Assembly: GCF_027923225.1 (NCBI RefSeq)
Contig: NZ_BSDI01000028.1
Location: 1-64,000 of the forward strand
Length of the DNA stretch: 64,000 nucleotides
Direction of reading: 5' to 3'
Origin: Phytohabitans aurantiacus
GTDB taxonomy: Bacteria; Actinomycetota; Actinomycetes; Mycobacteriales; Micromonosporaceae
This document shows positions 10,401 to 18,977 of the stretch, piece by piece. How positions within the stretch are numbered: the stretch's first letter is position 1; every line of letters begins with the position of its first letter. A program made the translations under genes and the position numbers. The notes beneath the pieces were generated by a model, which worked only from the letters and a program-made list of their open reading frames with translations, had not been told where the DNA came from and ran no database searches.

Positions 10401-10497
10401 AGCCGCCCTTGGTAAGTCCGCGAACCCAGCCGTTGTCGAGCACCTCGTCCACAATGGCCTTCTCGAACGCGTCTTCCTTATAGACATTCGCGTTCAT
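7411..10497 (-). CDS. hsdR: Type I restriction enzyme R subunit
   Basis: A 1028-residue motor and nuclease subunit. The N-terminal PD-(D/E)XK region includes ELDLALFVNGIPIATAELKN (about 150-170). A superfamily 2 helicase motor follows: HSAGSGKSNTIAWL (Walker A), VIIDEAHSSQSG (motif II), FTATP (motif III) and YQTGFDQPLLAAMYVDKPL. The C-terminal helical part would bind HsdM. With HsdM and HsdS it translocates and cleaves DNA lacking the cognate methylation. The ATG overlaps the hsdS stop (ATGA), and its stop abuts the kinase gene. No disruption seen; length is normal. Confidence 0.95.
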   Translation of the reverse strand: MNANVYKEDAFEKAIVDEVLDNGWVRGLTKGGYRPDLGLDTGELDTFVGRTQKPALDKLVNAYGDLPTAQHELAKRVAAEIDKRGALDVLRNGVKDRGVTIQLCYFRPGHTLAAGALDEYRGNQLTVVRQLRYSDKSGDELDLALFVNGIPIATAELKNTLTGQDVEKAKQQYREDRDAKELIFARRTLVHFAVDPHLVFLTTRLAGKATRFLPFNVGSNGPGVSGGAGNPPAPADGYQTSYLWREVWQRDNFLELLQRFVHVAVPKKGKANPHTSPLIFPRYHQWHAVRRMTAHASCEGAGHNYLIEHSAGSGKSNTIAWLAHRLSTLHDADNKPVFDKAIVITDRVVLDRQLQDTIYQFDHVAGVVRKIDEDSQQLADALTGSAARVIITTLQKFPFVLDKVSKLGERRYAVIIDEAHSSQSGESASALKKALGRSGSDDIDDDGDLLTASALARGRHGNLSFFGFTATPKQKTLELFGTRNPDTDRDEPFHVYSMRQAIDEGFILDVLRNYITYEARWRLANAAVEATETADPEVDPKKAKAKLVRAAELHPESQDQRAQIIIEHFRNEVADRIGGRAKAMVVTRSREHALKLYQALRRYLDKRGITDCAPLVAFSGTLTLKDIDYTEPRLNGVSEAALPEAFAYTKVDDPQAAARNQTEYRILVVAEKYQTGFDQPLLAAMYVDKPLAGVAAVQTLSRLNRTHPDKTQDDVFVLDLANKAQDIQKAFKPYFETTITEPTDPNLLYDKQREVMDHQLLVESEMDSFAAALLTAESTGQLDGAHAELYRFLQPAVDRFTELAKQDRDRAEEFRSSINDYVRAYGFLAQVIGYADPDLERLYLYSRFLTRRLPREPGAGVDIGETTLSHLRINKLAEENLSLQPSGAHLIPGFSPDGGAAREVEEQPLSEVIEELNQRFGYDLSTSDQILLVQQIISLAEDENMQQVALNNDIARFGQVADPELDNIVARNHDRNTTFVGRYFDNPEFQAAVKQEARRRAYDLILSPSRTEALRKLRTQVARDAVEG

Positions 10498-11663
10498 GAC
10501 AGATCGGCTCCCCTCCCGGTCGTCACATCGAACTGCCCGGTCACCGCCGCCGTAATCAACGCCTGCCGCCGCTCAGCCAACAGCTCCAACTGCCGCCCAA
10601 TCGGGCTGCGCAAGCGCAGGGTCGACTTGATACCAATTTCCAGATTCTTGATTCGTTGTTGCTTTTCGGCATCGTCAAATACTGGCACCGGAACCGATCT
10701 CAACCTGTCGGCTTTAATTCCTAGCGCAGTCGATCCTGTTGCACGCCTTAGGAGTTCCGACTTCCCTAAGGGAGATCGAAAATACCAGTAAATCCAATGA
10801 GCGTCCAGGGCCTGATGTGGACGTATGAGGATGATTCGTTGAGCCAGCGCGACAGCAGGATCATTCAGTATCGCAACCTCACCCAACGGTGCCTCTGTTG
10901 TTAGCAAGACGTCCCCCGAACGAGGAAGGCCGCGTCGCATCCAGCTATCGTAGTCATTCTCACTAATGAATTCAGGCGAGCGACCATAATCCACACGACC
11001 GTTGAAGATATTGCCGGCCGTTATAAGCGGCACACCATGCTCGGTCTTCGTCGGTGTGGCGCCGCGGTAGTCGATCCATTTTGCTACAAGACGCCTGATT
11101 TGTCTTGAATGGTCACCATCACGGAAGACGTTGTCGATCGTCGTCCGATCCCGCTCGTCTAGGAGCGACAAGGCATCGATCATTGAGGCGCGCAGTCGGT
11201 CGATGCGGGCTGTTTCAGTGTCGAGGAAGTGGGCGATCCGTCGCTGCTCCTGGAATGACGGCAACCATAGCGGGCACTCAGCTATTGCATCCCAAGACGT
11301 CCTCGGCATTTTGGACCCGTATGAAGTCATTTCGGCCCACTCCAGCCACGGACGTGAGAGTGTCATGTAGAGAAGGTATCTTGGCTCCATTTGCGGAGTG
11401 GGCCTGAGTACCAGCAGTTCACCCGTCCCTGTGCCGGGCCTATCTGCCATGAGTGACTTTGCAAGATACGGACGCAGTTTGCTGAAGAGGACGTCGCCTT
11501 TTTGGTGACGTAGGCTGTCCGTCGCGCTCTTGATCGGCAGCTCATCTGCGCTCAGTCGGCCCGCATTTCCTTCGATCGACTCTAGCCCGACAAAGGGTTG
11601 AGGTGATCCGTCCGACTTCTCGACAATGTTTCGAACCACGTGCCTCATACGTAGTTGCCTCAT
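10494..11663 (-). CDS. hsdS: Type I restriction specificity subunit S
   Basis: A 389-residue protein with two target-recognition halves, each ending in a conserved helix. The first half includes KGDVLFSKLRPYLAKS and ends QEQRRIAHFLDTETARIDRLR; the second includes GVPLITAGNIFNG, SGDVLLTTEAPLGEVA and RQLELLAERRQALI. It sets the methylated sequence for HsdM and HsdR. Both junctions are 4-base ATGA overlaps. Base composition is visibly less GC-rich than the flanking hsdM and hsdR, as expected for a specificity gene exchanged by recombination. Confidence 0.93.
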   Translation of the reverse strand: MRQLRMRHVVRNIVEKSDGSPQPFVGLESIEGNAGRLSADELPIKSATDSLRHQKGDVLFSKLRPYLAKSLMADRPGTGTGELLVLRPTPQMEPRYLLYMTLSRPWLEWAEMTSYGSKMPRTSWDAIAECPLWLPSFQEQRRIAHFLDTETARIDRLRASMIDALSLLDERDRTTIDNVFRDGDHSRQIRRLVAKWIDYRGATPTKTEHGVPLITAGNIFNGRVDYGRSPEFISENDYDSWMRRGLPRSGDVLLTTEAPLGEVAILNDPAVALAQRIILIRPHQALDAHWIYWYFRSPLGKSELLRRATGSTALGIKADRLRSVPVPVFDDAEKQQRIKNLEIGIKSTLRLRSPIGRQLELLAERRQALITAAVTGQFDVTTGRGADLS

Positions 11664-13621
11664 GAAGTCACCTCGCTCAGCAGGGCCTGGATCTGAGCTT
11701 CGAGGTTGCGGAGTTCGGTGTCGATTTCGGCGAGGGGCCTAGGCGGCTTGTAGACGTAGAAGTGGCGGGTGAAGGGGATCTCGTACCCGATCTTGGTCTT
11801 GGTCTCGTCGATCCAGGCGTCAGAGACGTGTGGGTGGACCTCGTGTTCGAAGTACTCGTGGATGTCCTGCTCCAGCGGAACGTTCTCGTAGTCGCGCAGG
11901 TCGGGGTCCGGCTGCACCGCGCCCTTGACCTCCTGCAACTCCCCTTCCGGGTCGGCCACCGCGACCCCATCCATCACCGCCTTCGCCGGGGCGCCGGTCG
12001 GCCACAGCACTCCACCGGCGGCAGCCGCCTGCTGCAGCGCGTCCTTCGCGTCCGCACCCGTGCGCCACACCGTGCCCAGCAGCGGCTTGAACGCGTCCAA
12101 CAGCGACTCCCGGTGCGCCCACTTGGCGAGCGGCTTGCTCTCGGCGAGCGCTGCGAGCGTCTCCTCCGTGATCTCGAAGCGGAGCTTGAGGGGTCGTTCC
12201 ACCGTGATGCGCCGGTAGCCGAAGTCGGTGGTACGGAAGACCTTCACCTTGGCGTGGTCGGAATGGGACTCGTCGGCCGCGATGGTCAGTGCCTCGCCGT
12301 AGAGCCGGGTGATGTACGCGATCTGCTCGTCGGAGATCATCTTGCGCTTGTCGCCGAGGCTCTTGCGCATCTTGATCCACTGGTCGCGGGCGTCGAGCAG
12401 GATCACCTTGCGCCGGAGGCTGGCCGGCTTGCGGTTGGACAGGATCCAGAAGTACGTGGAGATGCCGGTGTTGTAGAACAACTGGTCCGGCAGCCCGACG
12501 ATGCCCTCCAACAGGTCGTTCTCCAGGATCCAGCGCCGGATGTTCGACTCGCCGGACTCGGCGGCTCCGGTGAAGAGGGGGGAGCCGTTGAAGACGATGG
12601 CGATGCGGGAGCCGCCTTTGTCTGGTGGCTCCATTTTGGAGATCATGTGCTGGAGGAAGAGGAACGACCCATCGTTGATACGCGGCAGGCCAGCGCCGAA
12701 GCGGCCCGCGTGCCCGACCTTCGCCTCGTCTTCGACGGCGTCCTTGACCTTCTTCCACTCCACGCCGAACGGTGGGTTCGCCAGCATGTAGTCGAACCGC
12801 TTGTCCTCGTGGCCGTCCTCGCTGAACGAGTTGCCCAGGTAGATGTTCGACGGGTCCTGGCCCTTGAGCATCATGTCGGAGCGGCAGATCGCGTACGACT
12901 CGGCATTCAGCTCCTGGCCGAAGAGGTGTATCCGGGCGTTCGGGTTGAGCGAGGTGATGACATCCTCTGCGGCTGACAGCATGCCGCCGGTGCCGCAGGC
13001 AGGGTCGAGCACGTTGATGACCGGTGCTCCGGTGAGGTGTTCGCTGTCCTGGCCGATGAGTAGGTTCACCATCAGCTGGATGACCTCGCGCGGGGTGAAG
13101 TGCTCACCGGCTGTCTCGTTGGAGATTTCGGAGAAGCGCCGGATCAGTTCCTCGAAGACGTACCCCATCTGGTGGTTGTCGACCTTCTTGGGGCTGAGGT
13201 CGATGTCGCGGAACTTCTGGACCACGGGGTAGAGCAGCTTGGCTCCCCGCAAGCGGGCGATCTGCGTGTGGAACTCGTACTTGTCGATGATTTCGCGGGC
13301 GTTGGGGGAGAAGCCGTTGATGTAGTCGATGAGGTTCTTCTCCACGTCCGGTGCGGAGGCGCCGATGGTGGCGAAGTCCTGCATCGACGTGTTATAGAAC
13401 GGCAGGCCGGCGGCGATCCGCAGCAACTGGTCCTTGTTGGCCATCTTCAGGGCGGCGTCCCGTTCCCACACCTGTTCCCGGGTCGGCGCCATGACGCAGT
13501 CCAGCCGGCGTAGCACGGTCAACGGCAGCATGACCTTGCCGTACTCGGACCGCTTGTAGTCGCCGCGCAGCAGGTCCGCGACCTGCCAGACGAGGCCGAC
13601 CAACTCCTGATGGGTGCTCAC
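11660..13621 (-). CDS. hsdM: Type I modification methyltransferase M subunit
   Basis: A 653-residue N6-adenine methyltransferase. An N-terminal helical HsdM_N region (ELVGLVWQVADLLRG) precedes the catalytic domain with motif I LDPACGTGGML (about residue 205) and motif IV NPPFG (about 281). The C-terminal helical region ends KPPRPLAEIDTELRNLEAQIQ. It modifies host DNA as part of HsdM-HsdS. The GTG start at 13621 lies 9 bases after the stop of the HTH-methyltransferase, so two different N6-methyltransferase genes sit side by side in one operon. Confidence 0.95.
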   Translation of the reverse strand: MSTHQELVGLVWQVADLLRGDYKRSEYGKVMLPLTVLRRLDCVMAPTREQVWERDAALKMANKDQLLRIAAGLPFYNTSMQDFATIGASAPDVEKNLIDYINGFSPNAREIIDKYEFHTQIARLRGAKLLYPVVQKFRDIDLSPKKVDNHQMGYVFEELIRRFSEISNETAGEHFTPREVIQLMVNLLIGQDSEHLTGAPVINVLDPACGTGGMLSAAEDVITSLNPNARIHLFGQELNAESYAICRSDMMLKGQDPSNIYLGNSFSEDGHEDKRFDYMLANPPFGVEWKKVKDAVEDEAKVGHAGRFGAGLPRINDGSFLFLQHMISKMEPPDKGGSRIAIVFNGSPLFTGAAESGESNIRRWILENDLLEGIVGLPDQLFYNTGISTYFWILSNRKPASLRRKVILLDARDQWIKMRKSLGDKRKMISDEQIAYITRLYGEALTIAADESHSDHAKVKVFRTTDFGYRRITVERPLKLRFEITEETLAALAESKPLAKWAHRESLLDAFKPLLGTVWRTGADAKDALQQAAAAGGVLWPTGAPAKAVMDGVAVADPEGELQEVKGAVQPDPDLRDYENVPLEQDIHEYFEHEVHPHVSDAWIDETKTKIGYEIPFTRHFYVYKPPRPLAEIDTELRNLEAQIQALLSEVTS

Positions 13622-13630
13622 GTCAACAGC

Positions 13631-15586
13631 TCACTTTCGGGTTTGCGGTTGGGGTGGTTCGGATGGCAGCAGCAGGCCGGTGGTCAGGCCAGCAGCGAGG
13701 CTGTGGGCGACGTCTTCGGCGAGCCGGCTGGTCGTCTCCGCAACCGCGCGTAGGTCGTGGACGCGGCGGAAGGCGAGGCCGTACTGACGTTGTTCGGGCA
13801 GGGCCATGATGGGCACGCGGAGGCGGCGGACGTCGACGCGCACGACGGAGCTGCCGCTGGTCGCCGCGCTGACGTTCTCCTGGGCGCTGAGGAAGCCGGC
13901 GAGGAACCATGGGTCCAGGCGTTCCGGGTCGGGGCGCAGCGCCAGGCGCTGGCGGCCGAGCGCGGTGCCGCCCTCGTCTGCGCCGGCCACCCGCGCCTCG
14001 TACGAACCGGCGAACAGTTCGGGCAGGAGGATGTCGCCGGGCTGGATGTCGACCGGAGTCGCGCCGCTGGCGGGTACAGCGCGCCGCATCGTGAGGGCGC
14101 CACCGCGCAGCAGGTCCGCCACCGTGGTGGTGCGCCAGGTCTGGGGCTGGTCGCCGGCCGGCGACCATGGCGCGTCGTCCGCGGCCGCTTCGGCAAGGGC
14201 GTTCGCCGCGCGTCGCAGGTCGGCTCGTGTACGCCGGACGGCCCGTGCGTGGTCGGCGGGTCGCACGGCGGTCGGGGCGGATTGAACGTGGCGGGCCGGT
14301 GTGAGGTCTACCGGGCCGGCGAGCAGGTCGATCACCGGCACCGCGCGGGTCAACGACGGTACCGCGGCGAAGGTGCCGTCGTTGTAGTCCCACCAGGCGG
14401 TGGACGCGGTGTCGCGGACAGCGTCCCAGCCGTCCACCTTTCGGCGGGCGGCGTCGACCAGCAGCACGGTCTCCGGCGGATCGGCGCCGGGGGCGGGCCG
14501 GGTCAGCAACCACAGGTGCAGGCCGACGTGTGCGGGCGGCGCGGCGCCGGCAGGTAGGGCGATCACTGCGCGCAGGGCACCGCCGCGGATGAGTTCGGCC
14601 CGCAGCCGCCGGCCCGGCGGGCGCTCGGCCGCCGCCGGTGGCATCAGCAGTACGGCATACCCTCCGGGCGCGATATGGGCGAGGCAGTGCTGGACCCATG
14701 CCAGCTCCGGCTCACCTTTGGGCGGCAGGCCGTACGCCCAGCGGGGGTCGTAGGCCAACTCGTCGTGCCCCCAGTCACGGTTGCCGTACGGGGGGTTGCA
14801 CAGCGCCGCGGCCGTGGTGAGGGTGGTGAACGCGTCGGCGCGGAGGCTGTCGCCGGCCCGGATGTCGGTCGTTTCCGGCCCGGCCGCGATGTCGAGCCTA
14901 GCTGCGGCCTGTGCGGCCTGGCCGGGATTCAGGTCCTGCCCGTACGCGCGCCGGGCGCCGAGCCGGAGCGCGGCGTCGAGTAGTGTCCCGACGCCGCAGG
15001 CCGGGTCGTATACATCGGACGGGTACGCCCGCGGTCGGCCGAGCAGGCTTGCCATGAGTTCCGCGACGGGGGCCGGTGTCCGGTAGTTGCCCGTGGTGCG
15101 CTCGTCCGCGCCGTGTTCGGCGAGGACGTCGGTGGCGACCACCGGACCATCCTTCTGTACACACCGCAGCAGCGCACGGAGCAACACGGCCTCGTCAGCA
15201 CCTCGGGGGACCGCACCGGGGCTCGGCGCCAGCGTGGCCGCTCGGGTGGCCAGGTCGTGGTCGGGCAGAGTCGCGAGGTCGTCGAGTGCTGACCGGTCGA
15301 GGCGGTGCGCGGCCACGACCAGCGCCAGCAGGCTCTCTGTCGAGGAGTCGGGGCGAGCGCGTAGTGCGGCGCGCAGGTCGTCGACGGCGGCGCCGGTTGG
15401 CAGCAGGCCGCGGGCGTCGAGCCAGGCGCGTACCGCGTCCAGGTCATACGCGGGACTGCTGTCGGTGCCACCGGCGGGCGCGGGAAAGTCCAGGTGGCGT
15501 CGTCGCCAGTTGCTGACCGTCGCCCGAGTCACCCCGGCCAGGCGGGAGATCTCGGCGGCGGTAACTAGCGCCGGGGGCGACGGCAT
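13631..15586 (-). CDS. HTH-containing N6-DNA methyltransferase with half-specificity domain
   Basis: A 651-residue three-part protein. Residues 5-60 are a helix-turn-helix (ISRLAGVTRATVSNWRRR). The middle is a gamma-type N6-methyltransferase with motif I YDPACGVGTLLDAALRLG (about 195) and NPPYGN (about 264). The C-terminus (about 480-640) resembles one HsdS target-recognition half (VDIQPGDILLPELFAGSYEA, then a long helix). It may both methylate DNA and bind a specific site or its own promoter (inference). An AGGAG site precedes the ATG. It is the first gene of the minus-strand operon and is divergent from the SMC-ATPase gene. PglX-like or solitary-methylase roles are alternatives. Confidence 0.85.
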   Translation of the reverse strand: MPSPPALVTAAEISRLAGVTRATVSNWRRRHLDFPAPAGGTDSSPAYDLDAVRAWLDARGLLPTGAAVDDLRAALRARPDSSTESLLALVVAAHRLDRSALDDLATLPDHDLATRAATLAPSPGAVPRGADEAVLLRALLRCVQKDGPVVATDVLAEHGADERTTGNYRTPAPVAELMASLLGRPRAYPSDVYDPACGVGTLLDAALRLGARRAYGQDLNPGQAAQAAARLDIAAGPETTDIRAGDSLRADAFTTLTTAAALCNPPYGNRDWGHDELAYDPRWAYGLPPKGEPELAWVQHCLAHIAPGGYAVLLMPPAAAERPPGRRLRAELIRGGALRAVIALPAGAAPPAHVGLHLWLLTRPAPGADPPETVLLVDAARRKVDGWDAVRDTASTAWWDYNDGTFAAVPSLTRAVPVIDLLAGPVDLTPARHVQSAPTAVRPADHARAVRRTRADLRRAANALAEAAADDAPWSPAGDQPQTWRTTTVADLLRGGALTMRRAVPASGATPVDIQPGDILLPELFAGSYEARVAGADEGGTALGRQRLALRPDPERLDPWFLAGFLSAQENVSAATSGSSVVRVDVRRLRVPIMALPEQRQYGLAFRRVHDLRAVAETTSRLAEDVAHSLAAGLTTGLLLPSEPPQPQTRK

Positions 15587-15652
15587 CGGCGGCTCCTGTC
15601 AAAAGGGTACGACCGACCCTACCGTACGCGAGCCTCTCACTCAATATGGCGA

Positions 15653-15681
15653 TTGACAGTGCTTTCAGTCGGTGCTGTACT
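15653..15681 (+). promoter_or_regulatory. Sigma-70-type promoter for the SMC-ATPase operon
   Basis: TTGACA (15653-15658), a 17-base spacer, then TGTACT (15676-15681): a consensus -35 and a reasonable -10, pointing towards the ATPase gene about 155 bases downstream. It lies in the divergent intergenic region shared with the HTH-methyltransferase, whose HTH could act here (inference). Confidence 0.55.
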
Positions 15682-15836
15682 CGGTTAGCGCCGCGTGACC
15701 CCACCTTGCCGTGCCGTCGCGCGACAAGGCGTCCGCTTTACAGACGCCCACCGCACCTGTCCGCCCGATGCCTGCACCCGTTCGCCTGACCCCATTCGGG
15801 GTCCGGCGGCGCGGTGCGTTCTCAATGGAGGCCCAC

Positions 15837-18266
15837 ATGACCGCCGTACGCACAGACACCGTCGACCAACTCGTCCTTGATCGGCTCGATCGTTCGGCGC
15901 TACCCGAGGCCGCCGCGAACCTCCTCTACGCCGCCCTGCTCGGCCCGGATGAGTTCGCCGAGGCGCTCGGCGGGACCGCGCCGACCCGGCCGGAGCCGCC
16001 ACCCGAACCTCCCCAGCAGCCCGGCGAAGCCGAGGAACGGAAAGGCACGTACCTGTCCTCTGTGGAGGTGACGGGATTTCGCGGCGTCGGCCCGACGGCG
16101 CGACTCGATCTCACGCCCGCGCCCGGCCTGACGATCGTGACCGGCCGCAACGGCTCCGGAAAATCCAGCTTCGCCGAGGCGGTCGAGCTGGCGCTCACCG
16201 GAGACAACCGCCGCTGGTCCGGCCGCACCCAGGTCTGGAAGGACGGTTGGCGGAACCTGCACGTCACCGATGACCCCACGATCGTGGTGCAACTGGGCGT
16301 GGAGGACCACCGCAACGGCGCCACGGTGCGGCGGCAATGGCCCACCGGCGCCGACCTGGACGCGGGCCGGTCGTCCTTCCAGCTGCACGGCCGGCCGCGA
16401 CAGTCGATCGCCGAATCGGGCTGGCAGGCACCATTGGAGCTGTACCGTCCGTTCCTCTCGTACGCGGAACTGGGCGGGCTGCTAAGCGGCCGCCCCAGCG
16501 ACATGCACGACTCGTTGCAGAGCATCCTCGGGCTCGAACGGCTCGTCGATCTGGAGACGATGCTCAAGCAGGCCCGCAAGGCAGCCGACGGGCAGCGCAA
16601 GGCCGGCGCCGCGCTGCTGCCCGCCCTGCGCGACACACTCGCCGCACACCCCGACGCTCGGGCCCGCGCCGCCGAGCAGGCGCTGTCCGACCTCGGGGAG
16701 CTGGCACTCATCGGGTACGCCGACGATGTCGCGGATGACGAGGTGGCCCTCCCGCTGCGCCAACTCGACGCGCTGCAGCTGTCCGCCCGCGCCGACCTAG
16801 TAACGCTGCTGGACGGGCTGCGCGCGGCGCAGGCGCGGATCGAGGATCTGGCGGGTACCCCGGCCGAGGACGCGCGCGCCGTCGCCCGCCTGCTTCAGCA
16901 GGCGTTGCAGCACCACCGTGCCCATCCCGACCAGGCGTGTCCGGTGTGCGGGGGGCGCACCCTGGATGACACGTGGGCGGCCGAGGCCCGCGCGGAGCAG
17001 CAGCGGCTGACCACCCAGGCCGAGTCGCTGGAAGCCGCACACCAACAGGTGCGGGCCGGCTGGGCGGCGCTGCGAACGTGGGTACCGCCACTGCCCGCGG
17101 CCGACGTCGCGGGGATGGCTGAGACCGTCGCAGCGGCCAAGCGCTGGGCGGACGCGATCGCCGCGCAACGCCTCGATGAGCTGCTGGCCGCCCACGACAC
17201 CCTGGAGGAGGCGCTGCGGTCAGCGCAGGCCGCGGCTCGCACGGTGATCACCCAGCGCCGGCAGGCGTGGCGGCCGGTCGTCGAGCAGATCTGGCAGTAC
17301 GTCGCGGCCGAACAAGCCAGCCGACAGGCCACCGCTAATCATGCCGCCCTCCAGAAGGCCATCACCTGGTTGCGGGAGACAGGGGAGGAGATCCGCAACC
17401 AGAAGCTCGCACCGATCGCGGACGCGGCCACGGAGATCTGGAACACTCTCCGCCAGGAAAGCAACGTGGAGCTGGGCGGCATCCGCCTCGCCGGTACCGG
17501 CACATCCCGCAGGGTCGCCCTGGACGCCACAGTGGACGGCGCGGCCTGCGCGGCGCTTGGCGTGATGAGCCAGGGTGAGCTGCACTCGCTGGCGCTGGCG
17601 CTGTTCCTGCCCCGAGCCACCATGCCCGAGAGCCCGTTCCGCTTCCTGCTCATCGACGACCCGGTGCAGTCGATGGATCCGCTCAAGGTGTACGGCCTCG
17701 CCCAGGTGCTCGACCGCGTCGCCCGTACCCGTCAGGTCGTGGTCTTCACCCACGACGACCGGTTGCCGGCGGCTGTGCGTCACCTCGGCCTACAGGCCCG
17801 GATCCTGACTGTCAGCCGGCTGGCCCGCTCGCAGGTCGTCGTCTCCGATGACAAGGACGGTGACCCGGCCCGTCGCTACCTTCAGGACGCCCGCGCCATC
17901 GCCGCCGACGATAAGCTGGACGAGCCGGTACGCGTCCTGGTGGTGTGCAACCAGATCCGCGACGCCCTAGAGTTCGCCTGTCACGAGGCCATACGGGTCC
18001 GCGACTTCCACGCCGGCCGGCCAATCGCCGACACCGAGGCCGATCTGGCCGGCGCGAAGTCACTTCACGACGCACTGCGGCTCGCGCTGCTGCACGGCAG
18101 CCGGCAGACCAGCGACTACCAGGCCGCGCTGAGCAGCCTCGACCCCGCCGCACCGCGCGTCGTACGCGCCGCCAACAAGGGGGTCCACGGCCAGCCCGCC
18201 GGTGGCGGGCTACACGCGCTCATCGACGACGCCGAACGGGTCGTCCGGAAGCTGAGGCCACGGTGA
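15837..18266 (+). CDS. SMC/RecF-like AAA ATPase with zinc-hook CPVC
   Basis: An 809-residue ABC-type ATPase. N-terminal Walker A GRNGSGKSSF (about 102-111) follows LSSVEVTGFRGVGP. A long Ala/Arg-rich coiled-coil middle carries a CPVC motif at about 368-371, like a Rad50/SbcC hook. Then come a signature-like MSQGELHSLALALFLP (about 575), Walker B FLLIDDPVQSMDP (about 602) and VVVFTHDD (about 640). A further 160-residue C-terminal extension is unusual for RecF/SbcC. ATG 15837 is chosen for the GGAGG five bases upstream; an in-frame ATG at 15825 is possible. It is coupled to the next small gene by a GTGA overlap. A defence role as DNA sensor or loader is inferred from position beside the R-M operon. 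Confidence 0.85.
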   Translation: MTAVRTDTVDQLVLDRLDRSALPEAAANLLYAALLGPDEFAEALGGTAPTRPEPPPEPPQQPGEAEERKGTYLSSVEVTGFRGVGPTARLDLTPAPGLTIVTGRNGSGKSSFAEAVELALTGDNRRWSGRTQVWKDGWRNLHVTDDPTIVVQLGVEDHRNGATVRRQWPTGADLDAGRSSFQLHGRPRQSIAESGWQAPLELYRPFLSYAELGGLLSGRPSDMHDSLQSILGLERLVDLETMLKQARKAADGQRKAGAALLPALRDTLAAHPDARARAAEQALSDLGELALIGYADDVADDEVALPLRQLDALQLSARADLVTLLDGLRAAQARIEDLAGTPAEDARAVARLLQQALQHHRAHPDQACPVCGGRTLDDTWAAEARAEQQRLTTQAESLEAAHQQVRAGWAALRTWVPPLPAADVAGMAETVAAAKRWADAIAAQRLDELLAAHDTLEEALRSAQAAARTVITQRRQAWRPVVEQIWQYVAAEQASRQATANHAALQKAITWLRETGEEIRNQKLAPIADAATEIWNTLRQESNVELGGIRLAGTGTSRRVALDATVDGAACAALGVMSQGELHSLALALFLPRATMPESPFRFLLIDDPVQSMDPLKVYGLAQVLDRVARTRQVVVFTHDDRLPAAVRHLGLQARILTVSRLARSQVVVSDDKDGDPARRYLQDARAIAADDKLDEPVRVLVVCNQIRDALEFACHEAIRVRDFHAGRPIADTEADLAGAKSLHDALRLALLHGSRQTSDYQAALSSLDPAAPRVVRAANKGVHGQPAGGGLHALIDDAERVVRKLRPR

Positions 18267-18646
18267 CGGCGCCGGCTCCCCGCACGCTGCTGGACTTCGC
18301 CCGCACGCTGCTCGCGGCACCGCCAACCAGCCTGCGTCGCAGCTGGCCGAGGGCCTGCGCGGCTCTCACCCGGCTCGCGCTGGAGCAGGCGATGCGGCGG
18401 TACTGGGAGCAGCATCGGGCGCAATGCCTGGTTGGGCGGCCGATGCGGCACCAGTTGCTCGCGTTGCCCGTCCTCGCTGACCGCGACACCGCCGCGCTGG
18501 CGACCTCCGCGTGGCATGGGCTGTCTCGTGCCATGCACCACCACACGTACGAGCTGCCCGCGACCGTCGCTGAGCTTCAGGGATGGCTGAAGGATACGGC
18601 GACGATGATCGACCGGCTGACTGCAATGTCCGGAGGAGATCTGTGA
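18263..18646 (+). CDS. Small helical protein coupled to the SMC ATPase
   Basis: A 127-residue, apparently all-helical protein rich in Ala, Leu and Arg (LLDFARTLLAAP, LTRLALEQAMRRYWEQHR, LATSAWHGLSRAMHHHTYELP). I do not recognise a family. Its GTG overlaps the ATPase stop (GTGA), so the two proteins are probably made together and may form a complex. The pattern of several His/Arg residues in amphipathic helices leaves a HEPN-like nuclease or toxin fold conceivable, but the canonical R-x4-6-H motif is not evident. No membrane segment. Confidence 0.6.
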   Translation: MTAPAPRTLLDFARTLLAAPPTSLRRSWPRACAALTRLALEQAMRRYWEQHRAQCLVGRPMRHQLLALPVLADRDTAALATSAWHGLSRAMHHHTYELPATVAELQGWLKDTATMIDRLTAMSGGDL

Positions 18647-18977
18647 TCCATCGGTTGTCTATCCATCCACGTCGGACTGTCCATTTGGATAGTCGGTTGA
18701 TCGCCGGGCAGGTGATCGAAATCTAGGGCGACGAACCCGCACCACTGCTAACATATGGGTCCAGAAGGGTTGGCTTGTCGTCCGCTACCCGACTACAAGT
18801 GCCCGGTCAGGGTTTCGCCGCCGTACGTTCGTGCGAAGGCGTCTGTGCGGACGCGTGGAACCACGACGGCTCGCCTGCCTAGTGGGGTCGGTTGAGCGTC
18901 ACCGGAGGTAGGTAACGCCCACTCGGCCATCGACACTCTGCTGAATTGACTGTCCCTCCTGGATCGGGGGTGGCGCA
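18647..18977. other. Intergenic region with short inverted repeat
   Basis: No gene is supported. A 7-bp inverted repeat, CTATCCA (18659-18665) and TGGATAG (18686-18692), lies just after the small gene and might terminate its transcript or bind a regulator. The rest must hold the promoter of the membrane-protein/CHAT pair; no confident -35/-10 is seen. Confidence 0.4.
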
